A program made the translations under genes and the position numbers. Positions 45,436 to 56,718 of a stretch of DNA of 64,000 nucleotides are shown piece by piece. The stretch covers positions 806,001-870,000 of the forward strand of contig WHVD01000020.1 of NCBI GenBank assembly GCA_015178975.1, given 5' to 3'. The notes under the pieces are model-generated. The model was given only the letters and a program-made list of their open reading frames with translations. It was not told the origin of the DNA and searched no databases. Positions within the stretch are counted from its first letter, which is position 1; every line of letters begins with the position of its first letter. Origin of the DNA: Hysterangium stoloniferum. Taxonomy: Eukaryota > Basidiomycota > Agaricomycetes > Hysterangiales > Hysterangiaceae.

Positions 45436-46522
45436 TGTTACGACCATGTCGTAACCCATGTCGCAACCCGATGGTCTCCGAGAATACTACAGTCTATCAA
45501 TGTTTGAAGTTATTGATCAAGTCATCATTTCGGCAACCTTCGGAACACCGACACTGACGTATACCTTCACGGCGATCAAACCTCGTTTACGCCCCTGTCA
45601 AAATATACTCTACCATCTGGTTATGCTTTGATACGTCCCCTTTCATTATGATGATCCGTTTTACTCTATGTTTCACATATGCCCATATATACCTGTAGCC
45701 CGTGGACTATTCCCTTTTCTCGTCATTCCGCTCTCGGCTAAATCTCGGCTTCCGAACTTATCGTAACTTTCCGGTTCCTAGTCAAGCTTATTTGTCAATG
45801 CCGTTTTCCGCTCTTCCCTTAGTTAGTAGTTTCTAGACGCCGATAACTCGTATATAAGACCCATTGTAATGTAACTACTAGATAATCAGAATATCGACTT
45901 AGATCGACTTAGAATATCGACTTAGATACCCTCTAATTTCCGACTCCATTATCTATTCATGACCACCACATTCCGACTCCATCCGATTTACGATTCAACC
46001 TACATTTACGAGTTCAACCTCTAATCTCTGACTCTCAGTCTCCGACTCTGTCTCAGTCTCCGACTGTCTCAGTCTCCGACTGTCTCAGTCTCCGACTGTC
46101 TCAGTCTCCGACTGTCTCAGTCTCCGACTGTCTCAGTCTCTGACTCTGTCTCAGTCTCCAACTCTCAGTCTCCGACTGTCTCAGTCTCCGACTCTCTCAG
46201 TCTCCGACTCTCTCAGTCTCCAACTCTCTCAGTCTCCGACTCTCTCAGTCTCCGACTCTCTCAGTCTCCGACTCTCTCAGTCTCCAACTCTCTCAGTCTC
46301 TGACTCTTGGTCTCCGACCCCTCAACCCAACCCTCAACTTATCCTTCGGTTTCCGATCAGTAGTTTACCGAGAGGTTTACTTGACAGGACTAGTTTTCGC
46401 CTGCCCGAAATTTAAGGACACCTGACGGTAACTTGCGAGGGCACAGCACATAAGCTGAAGCCAAGTCCTTCCGTTCGGTCCCTGTCGGCCAGCCGACATC
46501 CGTCAGTTTTCAGTTCTTAACA
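45436..46522 (-). mobile_element. Solo LTR, TGTTA family, 1087 bp
   Basis: On the minus strand it starts TGTTAAGAACTG at 46522 and ends GGTCGTAACA at 45436. CACTT flanks it at 45431-45435 and 46523-46527. It contains the inverted TTGGCTTCAGCTTAT motif near 46453 and a minisatellite. Confidence 0.95.
46028..46310. repeat. 16-bp minisatellite inside LTR
   Basis: About 17 units of CAGTCTCCGACTSTCT with few variants (CAACT, TGACT). The units are contiguous, without spacers, so it is a simple tandem array that expanded in this LTR copy only. Confidence 0.9.
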
Positions 46523-46527
46523 CACTT

Positions 46528-46924
46528 ACAACTCCTTTTAATTCTAGTTTAGACGTGATCTGAACTTGTTATTTAGGACACACTTTTACCAGAGTTTTTA
46601 TTCTAAGTCCAGACAAATGTTTACCCCTTATAGAAACCTAAGTTTGAACATAGATTTAAAAATAAAATAAAACCCTAAGTTTTGTAACGACCTTAAACTA
46701 ATTGCCCACTCATTGCCCACCCATTGCTCGCCCATTACCCACCCACTGGCAGATCAATGCCAGACCATTGGCCAACCATCGCACACACTCTGCCTGCCCA
46801 GAAAAGTGTACAAGATACATGACAAGACTTTACCACCTAATCCTCTCGAGCCTAACTTTCACTCAATATGTGGCATTTATTCATGTCAATTTTTTTACAA
46901 CTTTAGTTATACATATAAACTGCA
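46528..46924. repeat. Right-hand relative of the 33.9 kb repeat, then unassigned sequence
   Basis: 46545-46700 matches 33935-34090 (TTTAGGACACACTTTTACCAG; AGTCCAGACAAATGTTTA; TAAAAATAAAATAAAACCCT). Short imperfect repeats of GCCCACTCATT/GCCCACCCATT follow at 46703-46745. The gypsy element thus lies within or beside an older repeat seen on both sides. No gene is seen to 46924. Confidence 0.6.
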
Positions 46925-49900
46925 CTAATCCTTTAAGACAGTCAGCCTGGATGCATTAATCAAATGGAAGTATATCTCACCCACCAGAGAGAGAGATAAG
47001 ACAGCAACAAACTCGGAGGTCAACGCAACTCGTGCAAAGTGACACATGACCCATTCGACTTTCACAACTTCGAGATTTGGCGACAACTCAGCAGAATACA
47101 AATCTGCCAGAAAATGTGGATAGTATTGGATGGGGTTTACCAAGCTGCCATGGAAGGGCAGCTGACATTGGACTGCAAAACTACTTATGCCGTCAACTTC
47201 AAAAATATACTTGATGCAACCAGGAACAGGTCCTAAGCTTCGAATACCATCTGCATAGAAATAGATGAGACTATCCCCCAGGTGAGTGGAGGATCGTGCA
47301 AAAGTCACATGGCCAAGCTTTAGATATGCATGTAATGTAACCTTCTTTTTCACAAAGTGTTGAAGATCCATGGGAGCGGAAATGAGGGCCGGGGAAGTGT
47401 TCCCTTGAGATGCTGAACCTGCATCCCAGTGGTACCCATCGTGCTGACTTGCATATGCCTTATCAAAAAGCACCTTGCATTCCTTGATTGTGGGGGGGCA
47501 ATCCGGTCACGCAAGCCAACATCTGAGTTTGGCTGCTTTTAGAAAAGACTTGAGCAAAGATCCCTCAGGTTCTCCTGCATGATGGTTAGCATACAGATAG
47601 GATGAAAAGAAACATGCAGCTCACCAAATTTGTGGTTCATTGGCAGTTGCTGGACTTGACCGATAAGATGTTCGAAGGGGAAGCACCACCAGGAGCGAAC
47701 AGGTCCAAAAGGTTGGATGAACTCATAAATGTGAAAGGCCATGTGGTAGTTCGGCTGCTGAACAGCTTCTGGATGAATCTGTTGTAATTCCCTGACCCAT
47801 GTTTTTATATAGGCACGATATGCATGCGCACACTCTGCAGTCATAGTCCATTTGCAGGCTAAGATCACAGCTGAAACAAGTGCCATGGTGTGATCCAGGA
47901 CTCAACAGAGTTGTGCCACTTCATCTGGGGATGCATGTGAAGTTCCTTATCCCCATAGACCAATAAGTGTGAGGGGGAGGTAAACAGTGAACAGGGTACG
48001 CCATTCATCAGCCTTCAGGTGACCAGCAGCGGCATCTCCAAAGTTGTATGGGACAGATCTCACCCATGAAGGCGTCACTGTGTCTTTAATAGTATGCCTC
48101 ACATGTTCCATGACCTCCGGTGTGGCAATCTTTAATGGTTGCTCTTGGGTAGTGACCAGAGGCATTCTCTGCTGCTGTGTTACGACTGGACAATCCCGCC
48201 GGACTCCGGGCACTAACCCATACGCCCCCACGCGCTACAAGCACCAATCATCTGTTTATAGGATTTCCCGCCCAGACTCCGTTATGTCAAGACTCGTTAC
48301 GTTCGACCTCATACAACACATATCAGTCACTGGACTTCCCCCGGACTCCGTCTCTGTCTATGTCTGTCTTCGTCCCACGCATCAGTCACCGGTCCCCACT
48401 TAGAATCCCATCACCGCTCTAATCGAGCCCCGTTCCTGTTTTAGTCAAATGACCTGTCACGATTTAGGACTCCGCTCCCACTCCGTTTCCCGTTATGGGT
48501 TATGCTTTGTCATGATTCGGACTCTGCTCCGTTCCGTTCCGTTCCTAACACCAATTTGGTGTTTACTATTCCCATTTCATGTTTTGTTAGTTTCGTTTCA
48601 CCATTACTGGATTTGGTATGTCATTCACTCCATGGTCTATATAAACTGGCAGATGTTGTACATACAATCCAGTCAGAAAATTAGCTTAGATTCCCCCCAG
48701 TAATCTAATAACATTTTCCACTCTAAACCTTACTTAATTCACATCGCTCGCACTAGTCGGAGCCCACGGGCTCCGGCACATCTATCTCTCTCAACTATCT
48801 CGACTCACGACCCACGACCTCTGACTTACGACCCACAACCCCTGACTTATGACCTATGACCCACAAACCCTGCCCGGACTCCCCAGGATCCCCGTCTGTC
48901 CATTTGAAATTGGACAACACGATCTAGCGAGGGCACAGCCTATAAGCTGAAGCCAAGTCCTACCGGATATCCCATGGGTTTCTCCGGAAACCCGGCCTGT
49001 GTGTGTATCCTAACATGCTGCAAGACAACATCAATCATAAAAAAACATCAAGGCAAAACTACTTACCCATCTCAACAGTTCAGTGACCCAGTCTGCTTTG
49101 CACATCCTTTTCCGATGAGGCCTGCTTGGGTCTTCTCGTAACCCGCAGCCTAGACTGGCACCTACAAATTTAAGGGGTTCCATATTCTTCCACATCAATT
49201 TCTCATGCAAAATGTGGATGCTATTCCCGACTGTGATATTGTCATTTCCACCTTCAATGGGAGCCTCGAGGAGGTTGTGAATCTCCATAACGTGTTTGAT
49301 CTCCTTCTTGGTCATCATTGTGTTGGCATTGTCAACTGTCTTGAAGTCAAATGTGAATGCAGGATAGACTTCAGGTTTGGTTACGGCTGATGCCATTGTC
49401 AGGCCAAGCACTTTGCGGGCATGGTACTGAGTGAGACCCTCAAGAATACAGTGCATAGAATTGACTACTAGCTGACGAACAGGATCCCAATATGGAAGGA
49501 TCCAAAACACGGACCAGCGAACACCAGACACTTTGAAGATAACATCTCGCTCGGACGAGCTCATCGCAGCCTGCCACACTTCAGCATGCTTCAGCATGCT
49601 TCCGCATTTCAGTAGTATTCTGAATGTCCCAATTCTCCCAGTCTGTCCGACCATAAGTAGATTTATGATGACAATGGCATACCGAACAGTAAATGTTGCT
49701 GGTAATCAATGATAGTGCTGCCGCTTTACGGGCAGCAGGAAGGTCAGCAACAAATATGACAAGGGCACAGCGACTAGTGTGACCATTTGGACATGATGGT
49801 GTCCTGGAGAACCGGTGCCCTCTTTCCCAACTAATCGCCAAGTCCTTGATAAGCGGCTGTTGGTAGTGGTTCGTTTCATTGAGGTGAGGTTCCTTGGGAC

Positions 49901-50620
49901 CTGGGATAACGCCGCCCAGATACATATTCTCTGGCAAGTAGCGTATGCTGAGAGGAAGGTTGAGACATGCAGTGGAAATGATTCCACATGATGTACTGGC
50001 TCCACGGTGTCTCATACCCTCGACATTAAAGAAATCCATGTCTGCCACAAAAGCGTACTGCCCCTCATTCCCTCCATTGACAAACAATTTCTTCTTGTCA
50101 GGACCTTTGAAAGTTCTCATGAACTCCGCCTCAAAAGGATCCTTAACAAATGATGGGGGAGGCAGGTGAACAGAGCCTTTGAGGTCATTGGATGCCTTAT
50201 CCATAACCACCTCATGCTGGGATACAAATCCAGCTACATAATCGTGAAAGTGGTGGTATACAAAGGTTTTGATCGGCTTGACAATAGTCTTGTCTCCTTG
50301 TCTCCTCTTCTACAGTAGGGGCCCATCACAATCGATTTCAGGGGTCGGTTTGAATGAACACTGCTCAGGGTATATGGGGACATCTGAACCTGCCTTGAAA
50401 TGCGGCTCGTATATGCAATGGCATTTGGGGCAGACAGCATACTTCATAGTGTGACCATCAAGGTCAAACCTCGAAAGCACCTCGTCAATGGATAAAGGAA
50501 TTTGGGACAGTATGTTTGAGCCAAAAGCATTGTGTCCACCATTTTTATCCCGAAAGACAAGGCTGAGAAGGAAAAATAGGACACCCATAATGAAATCCCC
50601 TAGAGATCATATGTGTAGAT
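46925..50620 (-). pseudogene. Tnp2-type (CACTA) transposase, broken
   Basis: The minus strand, read from 50588, gives a Tnp2-family protein: a CPKCHCIYEP cysteine motif (~50430), KPIKTFVYHHFHDYVAG (after a TAG at about 50310), FVADMDFFNVEGMRHRGAST, NLPLSIRYLPENMYLGGVIP, SWERGHRFSRT, VADLPAARKAA, YCSVCHCHHKSTYGRTD, SGVRWSVFWILPYWDPVRQ and LVVNSMHCILEGL; then, past a solo LTR, VPYNFGDAAAGHLKADEWRT, MAFHIYEFIQPFGPVRSWW, PFEHLIGQVQQLP and GCIKYIFE to 46925. Lesions are a stop, a tandem TTCAGCATGC duplication at ~49584-49604 shifting the frame, a further frameshift near 47950, and the LTR. The N-terminal part is missing at ~50620, where gypsy gag begins. No CACTA terminal repeats were found. Confidence 0.8.
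48178..49015 (-). mobile_element. Solo LTR, TGTTA family, 838 bp, at a splice site
   Basis: Minus strand TGTTAGGATAC at 49015 to CAGTCGTAACA at 48178, with TGCTG at 48173-48177 and 49016-49020. On the minus strand the duplication is CAGCA and includes the AG of an intron of the transposase (GTAAGTAG...CTTGCAG), so a copy of that acceptor stands on each side of the LTR. Confidence 0.93.
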
Positions 50621-50626
50621 GAAGGC

Positions 50627-52051
50627 TTAAAGTACATCAATTTCAGCTATGCCATTATATATCACAGCCTGCTTCATTTTGACTCCAGCTAACAATTTTT
50701 TAGTCCACTTAGCATTGGCCTTCAACCTTTTTCGCTTTTCATGTCTTATGTGTTTAGAGCTTGGTGAGTTTTTCTTTCCACACTTCTTCTTCCCTGTTTC
50801 AGAATTGCTTCCTGTAAAATCTTCTGATCCCAATCCTGAATCAGGTGAGTCTGTGCTCCTTCTACTGATTTCTGAATCGGTGGATATACTGCTGGCTGAA
50901 TCATCTGATCCATCACTACTAGATGGGCTGCTTGAGTCGGATGGTGGTCCGAACTTTCCTTGCCCTCCTACTGCAAAGTACCTGCCATCAGGCACTTGTG
51001 AGGGTTCTCGTACATAATGGTTTGTCACATTCTTATCCATCTGCTTTCTCAGCAACTGACTATTTCGCTTCTTGCTCTCCCCACCAGTGTTTAAACTTGG
51101 GGAAGCTTTACTAGGGTTCTTTAAGGGACATTCACCCTCCATTCTCTCCTTTCCCTTGGGACTGGGTTGATGACTTGTTTTTAGATCCAGCTGCTTTTGC
51201 AGGCTCTAACCTAGAGGAGGATGGTTCAGTTGTCATGGGTTCATTTTCGTCTACCTCAATGACAATGGCACTTAGATTTAGAGAGACATGGGGAAAGGTA
51301 ACTGGACTCTCCAACCCTTCAATCATTCTCCTGGCTTTAGGTAAGGTCCACATTTCTGATAGCAGTCCCAACTGATCTTCATAAGACTCTGAACAATCAG
51401 ACCATCTAAAGTGAGCAGCCTGGCTGTGGTCAAGCACCATATCCTTGGACGCTCCCTCCTGTCTTTCATTGTCATTGCCACTGCTCTCCATTTCAAACCA
51501 CTCTGGAAAAAAGAGTGACTTTGGGCAGATGAGAGTTTCTCCTTTCACAGCATCCTCCGGAAGGTCTTTTGAGGGGCTGCTAGCTCTTCGGGATACAATA
51601 GGTTATACTGGTATGTCCAGTTATGAAAAGTAACCTGAGTACAGAGGTATTCATTCATGAGGGGAAAAGGAGCTCTCTCTCTCCCACTTTCCGATGATTC
51701 ATTTCAGGCTTCATTACTGGGAGCATGGTCATTTCCACCAGACATGGCCATCGAGGAATCAGAGGTTATTGATGATACCTCTTCCATCTCGGCATCACGG
51801 TCCATCCTTCCCTCTCCCCCCTGATGTGTAGGGAGGATTGGCTTGGGGCCCATGCCATTCAGAGGTGAAGAAGTACTACTCACCAATGCAATGGCCGGAT
51901 CGTTCAACTCATCAACTACAACCACTTTTCGAACAATTCTCTTGCTCCACATGGGGATTGCACTTCGGACTGTGCCTCGGCGAGTGACAGGTTGATTAAT
52001 CTCGGACATTATGGCGGTAATGGTAGGTATTTGGTTTGGTTGTGTGCACAT
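50627..52051 (-). pseudogene. Gypsy element 3 gag (5' part only)
   Basis: Three minus-strand segments: 52051-51704 (a better start is MSEINQPVTRRG), 51548-51132 and 51142-50627. The last holds PDGRYFAVGGQG followed by a Ser/Asp-rich run and a Lys-rich run (ETGKKKCGKKNSPSSKH), the layout of agaricomycete gypsy gag N-termini just ahead of the gag core. It ends NGIAEIDV where the core should start, and the Tnp2 fragment follows at ~50620. The segments are separated by frameshifts or stops. It belongs with the LTR at 52047-52427. Confidence 0.6.
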
Positions 52052-52427
52052 GTGTTATCGTTAAAACCTAGTGGGTGATCAGTCCACTAGTAGAAAATAT
52101 AAAAGAATATGAAATTGAAGACAAAATACTCAAAAAGTGTAAAGGTTCGGCTTTAGAGATAGCGTAATCCTTCGGTTTGAGCTCTTACAAAGAGGAACGA
52201 ACAGAGTGGGAATAGGCTCCCATTCGAAAAAGACTCCTGTAGCTAATGGGTGGCTTCCCTATTTATGCTAGCATTCATAGACTAAACCCCCTAACGACAG
52301 ATAATAGAAATGAAACAGTGTAATGATCGGAAAATTATCTACCCTCTCTTTACCCCCTGAGACAACAGCAGTAGACCGCTCCGTGCCAAGTCCGCCACCA
52401 GGTCCGCTCCCGTTACAGGGCCATAGC
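52047..52427 (-). mobile_element. Probable 5' LTR of gypsy element 3
   Basis: On the minus strand it starts TGTAACGGGAGCGG at 52427, exactly where cassette copy E breaks off (after GGCTATGGCCC), and ends near ATAACA about 52047, just ahead of gag. The flank is GGGCC on the right. The opposite LTR is not in the expected place, so the element is truncated on its 3' side. Confidence 0.6.
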
Positions 52428-53935
52428 CGAACAGTGTTCCGGTATACACAAGCTTCAGACGACGGTGATTGGCAGGACTGTCTGTGACAGTGACAATTGA
52501 ATCACCGGGAAGTGAAAACTGAATAGACAAAGTTATCATTTGACATCTGATGTCAGTCGAATTACATAACGAACGAGCTCGTAAATTGCAATTTCGTTGT
52601 TTGAACAGAATTCAACTAATTCCTAATGTCACATTGTCACATCAGCATTTGCGGGAGAGAGGGTATCAAAGTACGTCACATTGTAAGAATCCCTCTAAAA
52701 TATATCGCGAGTAATTTCATTCACCATCTCCCATAGTCCCAAAATGGTTTCTCTCACACCGGCTGCTCTAGTGCGTTCGAGCCATTTGCATGCGTCCTCT
52801 GGTTCAGTGCCTGGATTACGGAAAACTTGGAAAAGTACATTGTCTGGTGCGTTGCTGTAGCCCAAGAACTCAGCGATGCTGGGGTCCCTGAACATGAATG
52901 CGATTGGACTACTTGGTTATTTAATCTGATGTGTTTCATTCTTACCATACGTCTTTATAGGAAGTGAGGTCCCGTTGAAACTATATCAAAAGTGTGATAT
53001 GTTGCAAATCGTTTCGGAAACCCAAACCAGCCAAAACAGAACTCGTACCTCTTTGTGTCTCAATTCCCACGTGGCTCTCCCGCCTTCGTACATTTTGACC
53101 AATACCGACTTGCCGTCACTTTCGGTCTTCGCTTCACAAAGTTTGACATTCCACCGCAAGGCGACCCGATCATTTCCTGCCTTTTCATCATCATAATGAT
53201 TATGGTTCGCGGTCGATATGGTGCGTAACACTTGGAAATTCCTTCTATGAAGCAAACACTATATCATTACCAATAAGCCCACGGGAATGATCTTTGAGAT
53301 GACAGAACGGGCTTACGCGTCCACTAATATCGTTTCTTCCTCTGTCCGTGACCGACGAAAACGAATCAAGGATGATATCGTCCCTTCACGACCGACTCTG
53401 AGTGTCACTTTTTAGTACGCACCATTGCCTCTTTCTCCGCGTCTTCCAATCGCCTTTCAAGTTTGGCGATAGACTTATCTCGTTGTCGCATCCAAGACAC
53501 GACATGTGCTCTAAGATCTTTTCTTGGTTTGTATGACCTTGCAAGCGTAAGAACATCCTCAAGTGCACTGAAAACAATCGATTTATTTGTCAGGTACGGT
53601 TACACAGCGAGTCTCAAGTTCTCACTTCTGATAATCGTCCCATATAGCTTTGAAATTGTCCGGGATATTCTCCCACTTCCCCCTCAGCTGATCGTGGAAG
53701 GCGACGAGGCGACGTTCAACGGTCTGGACAAGGTTATTCAATCTCTCGTTTTGCTCCCCGCTTGCCTATTAGTGATTGTGAGTCATGATCCACATCAGCT
53801 CTTAAACTGGTGTTGATGTAGACGACCTACCTTTATAACGTTCATAATCTCCAAAACCAGGGTCGCTGCACTCTTTAACCCAGGTAATGGAACGGCATCG
53901 CCAGCGACTTTGACAACAATGGCTGCAATATACAT
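52428..53935 (-). pseudogene. Cassette gene copy E, truncated by gypsy element 3
   Basis: It starts ATG at 53935 (MYIAAIVVKVAGDA; Asp-2 of the family is Tyr), then runs through exons 2-8 as in copy C (RGKWENIPDNF-like, LALARSYKP, VLVKMYEGGRATW, DPSIAEFLGYSN) into exon 9, ending after KLVYTGTLFGYGP at 52428, where the LTR begins. The C-terminal ~300 residues are absent. It diverges from the membrane-protein-like gene at 54345. Confidence 0.75.
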
Positions 53936-54344
53936 GAGCGATAGTCGATCATCTTAGTAGAAGGCTGCTGTTTAGTACGTCGAGGCGCTGTATTTGCTGT
54001 TGGCTATGCCCTGGGACGGAGCGCCGGATCAGTAGGCGAAATGCAGTGTTGATCCCACCAACAACACACTCATATCCAAAGGCCGTAATCACGGTGTGGA
54101 CTGTGTCCCGGGTGGAACTGCTGGAATATAATGGATTAGATAGATCATTCCTCATTAAAAGAAAAACTGCACGATCTTATCAATGGTTTATTAAGTCAAA
54201 TGAAAGTACCATGATGTGCTAATGGATATATGGCACTGGAGTGATAGGTCAGTCGTGCCTTGCCAATACAGCATAAAGATGTATGAGATGGCATTGTAAT
54301 AAAATCGATTGAAAAAAGTAGTCTATGATTGAGATTTACTTTTC
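53936..54344 (-). promoter_or_regulatory. Shared intergenic promoter region, copy E
   Basis: Reverse-strand version of the conserved upstream region, between copy E and the divergent membrane-protein-like gene. Landmarks are AGTGCCATGATGTGC-like and GATAGGTCAGT-like sequences, with some divergence from the other copies. Confidence 0.5.
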
Positions 54345-55770
54345 GGGCGTTATTTGTTGGAATTTGCGGTGCTGCTATGCAAGCTGGCGCACTCGCTCGT
54401 CGTCACATTTGTCTCACCAATCATGTATAATATAGCTATTTTGTATTCCAATTCTGCTAAATTACACGGTGTGCATTATGCATACAAAAATGTCTAAATA
54501 TATCAGTGCGTCAAAATGCGCCAAGTGCGCCCTTCTGGGGTGGCCGGGAACGCTGGAACGCGAGCTCGTCGTCCCTGACGAGGAATACGTTAGAATAGCA
54601 CGGGAGGACGTTGCCGAAGGTAGCGCCGCGATGATGGGTTGGTGATGTGGCCAGGAAGTGACACCCGGCCTCGAGACTGGAGCAGGGTATCAGTGAAAAG
54701 TAAGTAACATTTTGTTTTCTCTGTTGTATTGGTTTCCTTACCTGGAGCGTTCCATTCTCGCAGAATTAGCGGTGGAAGAGGCCTCACTACACACTGCATC
54801 AAGTCATTCTACTGTGTCGGGTCAGTTTCGCTCATTAATACAAGATTCATGTGATTCAATAAGTTACCAAACTTAAAAGGTTTACGCCGTTTATCGACGG
54901 AACACCAAGTTGCTTATAGTGCTAACAATCGTATTAGCACTAGCAGTACTTGCAAGTTTGCTCGTGATGGGCCCGGGCCTTCATATGCCATTCGGTGAGT
55001 TCTGAAATTCCATGAAAACAATATTTCCAACTTGTTACATAATATGCGATAGGGTCAGCACTGCCATTCGGATTCACCGGTGGTTTTTCTATTGATCTAA
55101 TGTCACCAAGGTTTGCCTTTGGAATGGTGCCGTTGCTGAGCTACGAAACAATCCTTTGCTTCCCCATCTTATGGAAGGCCATTCAGAATTATGGAGATGG
55201 ATATGGGTCTTCATTTTTGTGAGGAATGGTACATGATGGGTAAGACGGTGTGCAAAGTCTCCTTGAAAGCATAGGCTCAAAATCGAGCTGTCTAGTCTCA
55301 TTTCCTTCATTCGGTATGTCTGTCACTTGTTTTTGTTAGAGTATGATATTACAGCTCTTACATAGTCTATGATGTTCCTTATATTTCTCTGATATTTGTA
55401 GTATTTTTCCCAGCACTGTAGGTGCAGTATTGAGTGAGTTCCTAGTAAGGTAATTGATGTGTAGGTGCTTAGGTAAGCACCCTGTAGCATACTCTGCTGT
55501 GGGTGTGGGAAAGTCTCCTTAGTGTTTACTTTCCTCACACTCACAGGTATGTAGTTATTTCACAGTTGAATACATATAGTGTTTACTTTCCTCATACTCA
55601 CAAGGTGTTTGTCAAGAGTTATTCAACTGTTTCAACAGTTTTTGGGGTCACATTCCTCATTTTGTACAATTTTTAACTCCGTTTTTCCAGTATCTTCACT
55701 GTCCTGGGTCTTGAGTGCACCCTCTACTTCCTCCATAAACAGGAATGAGGCGTGTTCATCACAGTGTAAG
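54345..55770 (+). pseudogene. Multi-pass membrane-protein-like gene, copy 3
   Basis: Plus-strand homologue of 14366-15227 and 21686-22717: LLEFAVLLCKLAHSLVVTFV-like start, the RRISGGRG middle exon (54755-54790), a hydrophobic segment LIVLTIVLALAVLASLLVMG (54905-54970) closed by a GTGAGTTCT donor, then ALPFGFTGGF and a GMVPLLSYETILCFPILW-like piece (55060-55190). The last part is interrupted by a 304-bp solo LTR (55334-55637) and resumes to about 55770. The hydrophobic helix after an Arg-rich loop is the best-conserved feature of the family. Confidence 0.4.
55334..55637. mobile_element. Solo LTR, 304 bp
   Basis: TGTTAGAGTATG...GTTTCAACA with GTTTT at 55329-55333 and 55638-55642. The flanks join to the continuous sequence seen at 14370-14430. 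It contains two copies of TTTACTTTCCTCA.ACTCAC. Confidence 0.85.
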
Positions 55771-55849
55771 TTAAACCATTTTTGCTTATTCATGCTCAAA
55801 ACTAGAATAAGTATTTATACCATATCATGTGGGATGGGATGCCGACTCC

Positions 55850-56718
55850 TAGTGTAAAATCCAACAAAACAGTGATGTCATTGTAAAATATGATAATTGT
55901 GTGACAGGGATCAGCCATTGATGGTCATTTCTAGACATTCATGACCAATCTTGAGAGTTTGATTACTATACCTCTATACCTCCGTCGGTCTTGAAAAGTT
56001 GGAGGTTAGAAAATATCTCGCATTGATCCGTCTCTGATCCTTATTTTGCATGTTGTATAGTGGTGCTTTATTGTGAGATGTTCATTATTATGTTCACAGA
56101 AACATATATGTATTGCATTTATGCGTGTATATGTGTAGTTACTAACCATATAACATACATCCCACATCCTTCCATCATAGTTATCTACTTCACACATGGT
56201 TCAGGCCCACTGTCACTTGCTGCCACAACTTTCGACTGCACCAAAGGATCATTGATACCTGTAATGACAAAAGAAAGACGGGAGAATGACAGTGTCCATT
56301 ATCATCGACACACCTGGAACCTCCATATGTCCAATCAACCACTACAACCCCCTCCAAGCCACTATTCCTGGTATCAAATGATGCATTCTGAGAATGACTG
56401 GTAGCGAATCGCTGCAAATGGGGCAGTGTTGAAGATTGGGAGGGAGGGGGCTTTTGTATGGCTAGAGTTAAGTGAGGCGGGAATTTAGGATGAAATTAAA
56501 CATGAGAGATGTGGAATGAGAGGGAGTGGAGAAAAGTTGCAAGACAGATAAACTCCACATGGTTCAGAATGGAGTGAATATGAATGGGAATAGATGAGGG
56601 AAATGAGCACATGTCAATAAACGACCACAATTGCCATCCGACAGCAGGGTCTCACCCAGTTCCAGTCCTGAGGAAGGTGCTAGGCCAAAATAAATACGTC
56701 ATCATTGGGTAGTATAAC
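55850..56718. repeat. Repeat block Y, copy 2 (inverted)
   Basis: Reverse complement of 28605-29475. At its left edge it switches directly to block X sequence (the end of the membrane-protein gene), and at 56718 it is cut by a solo LTR, resuming at 58195. Confidence 0.7.

Noticed and set aside
46028..46310. CRISPR-like array
   Set aside because: Units are contiguous 16-mers without unique spacers in a eukaryotic LTR; it is a minisatellite.
46925..52051. One continuous transposon protein on the minus strand
   Set aside because: The upstream part has the PDGRYFAVGG motif and Ser/Lys-rich run of gypsy gag and its own LTR, while the rest is Tnp2; they are two elements.
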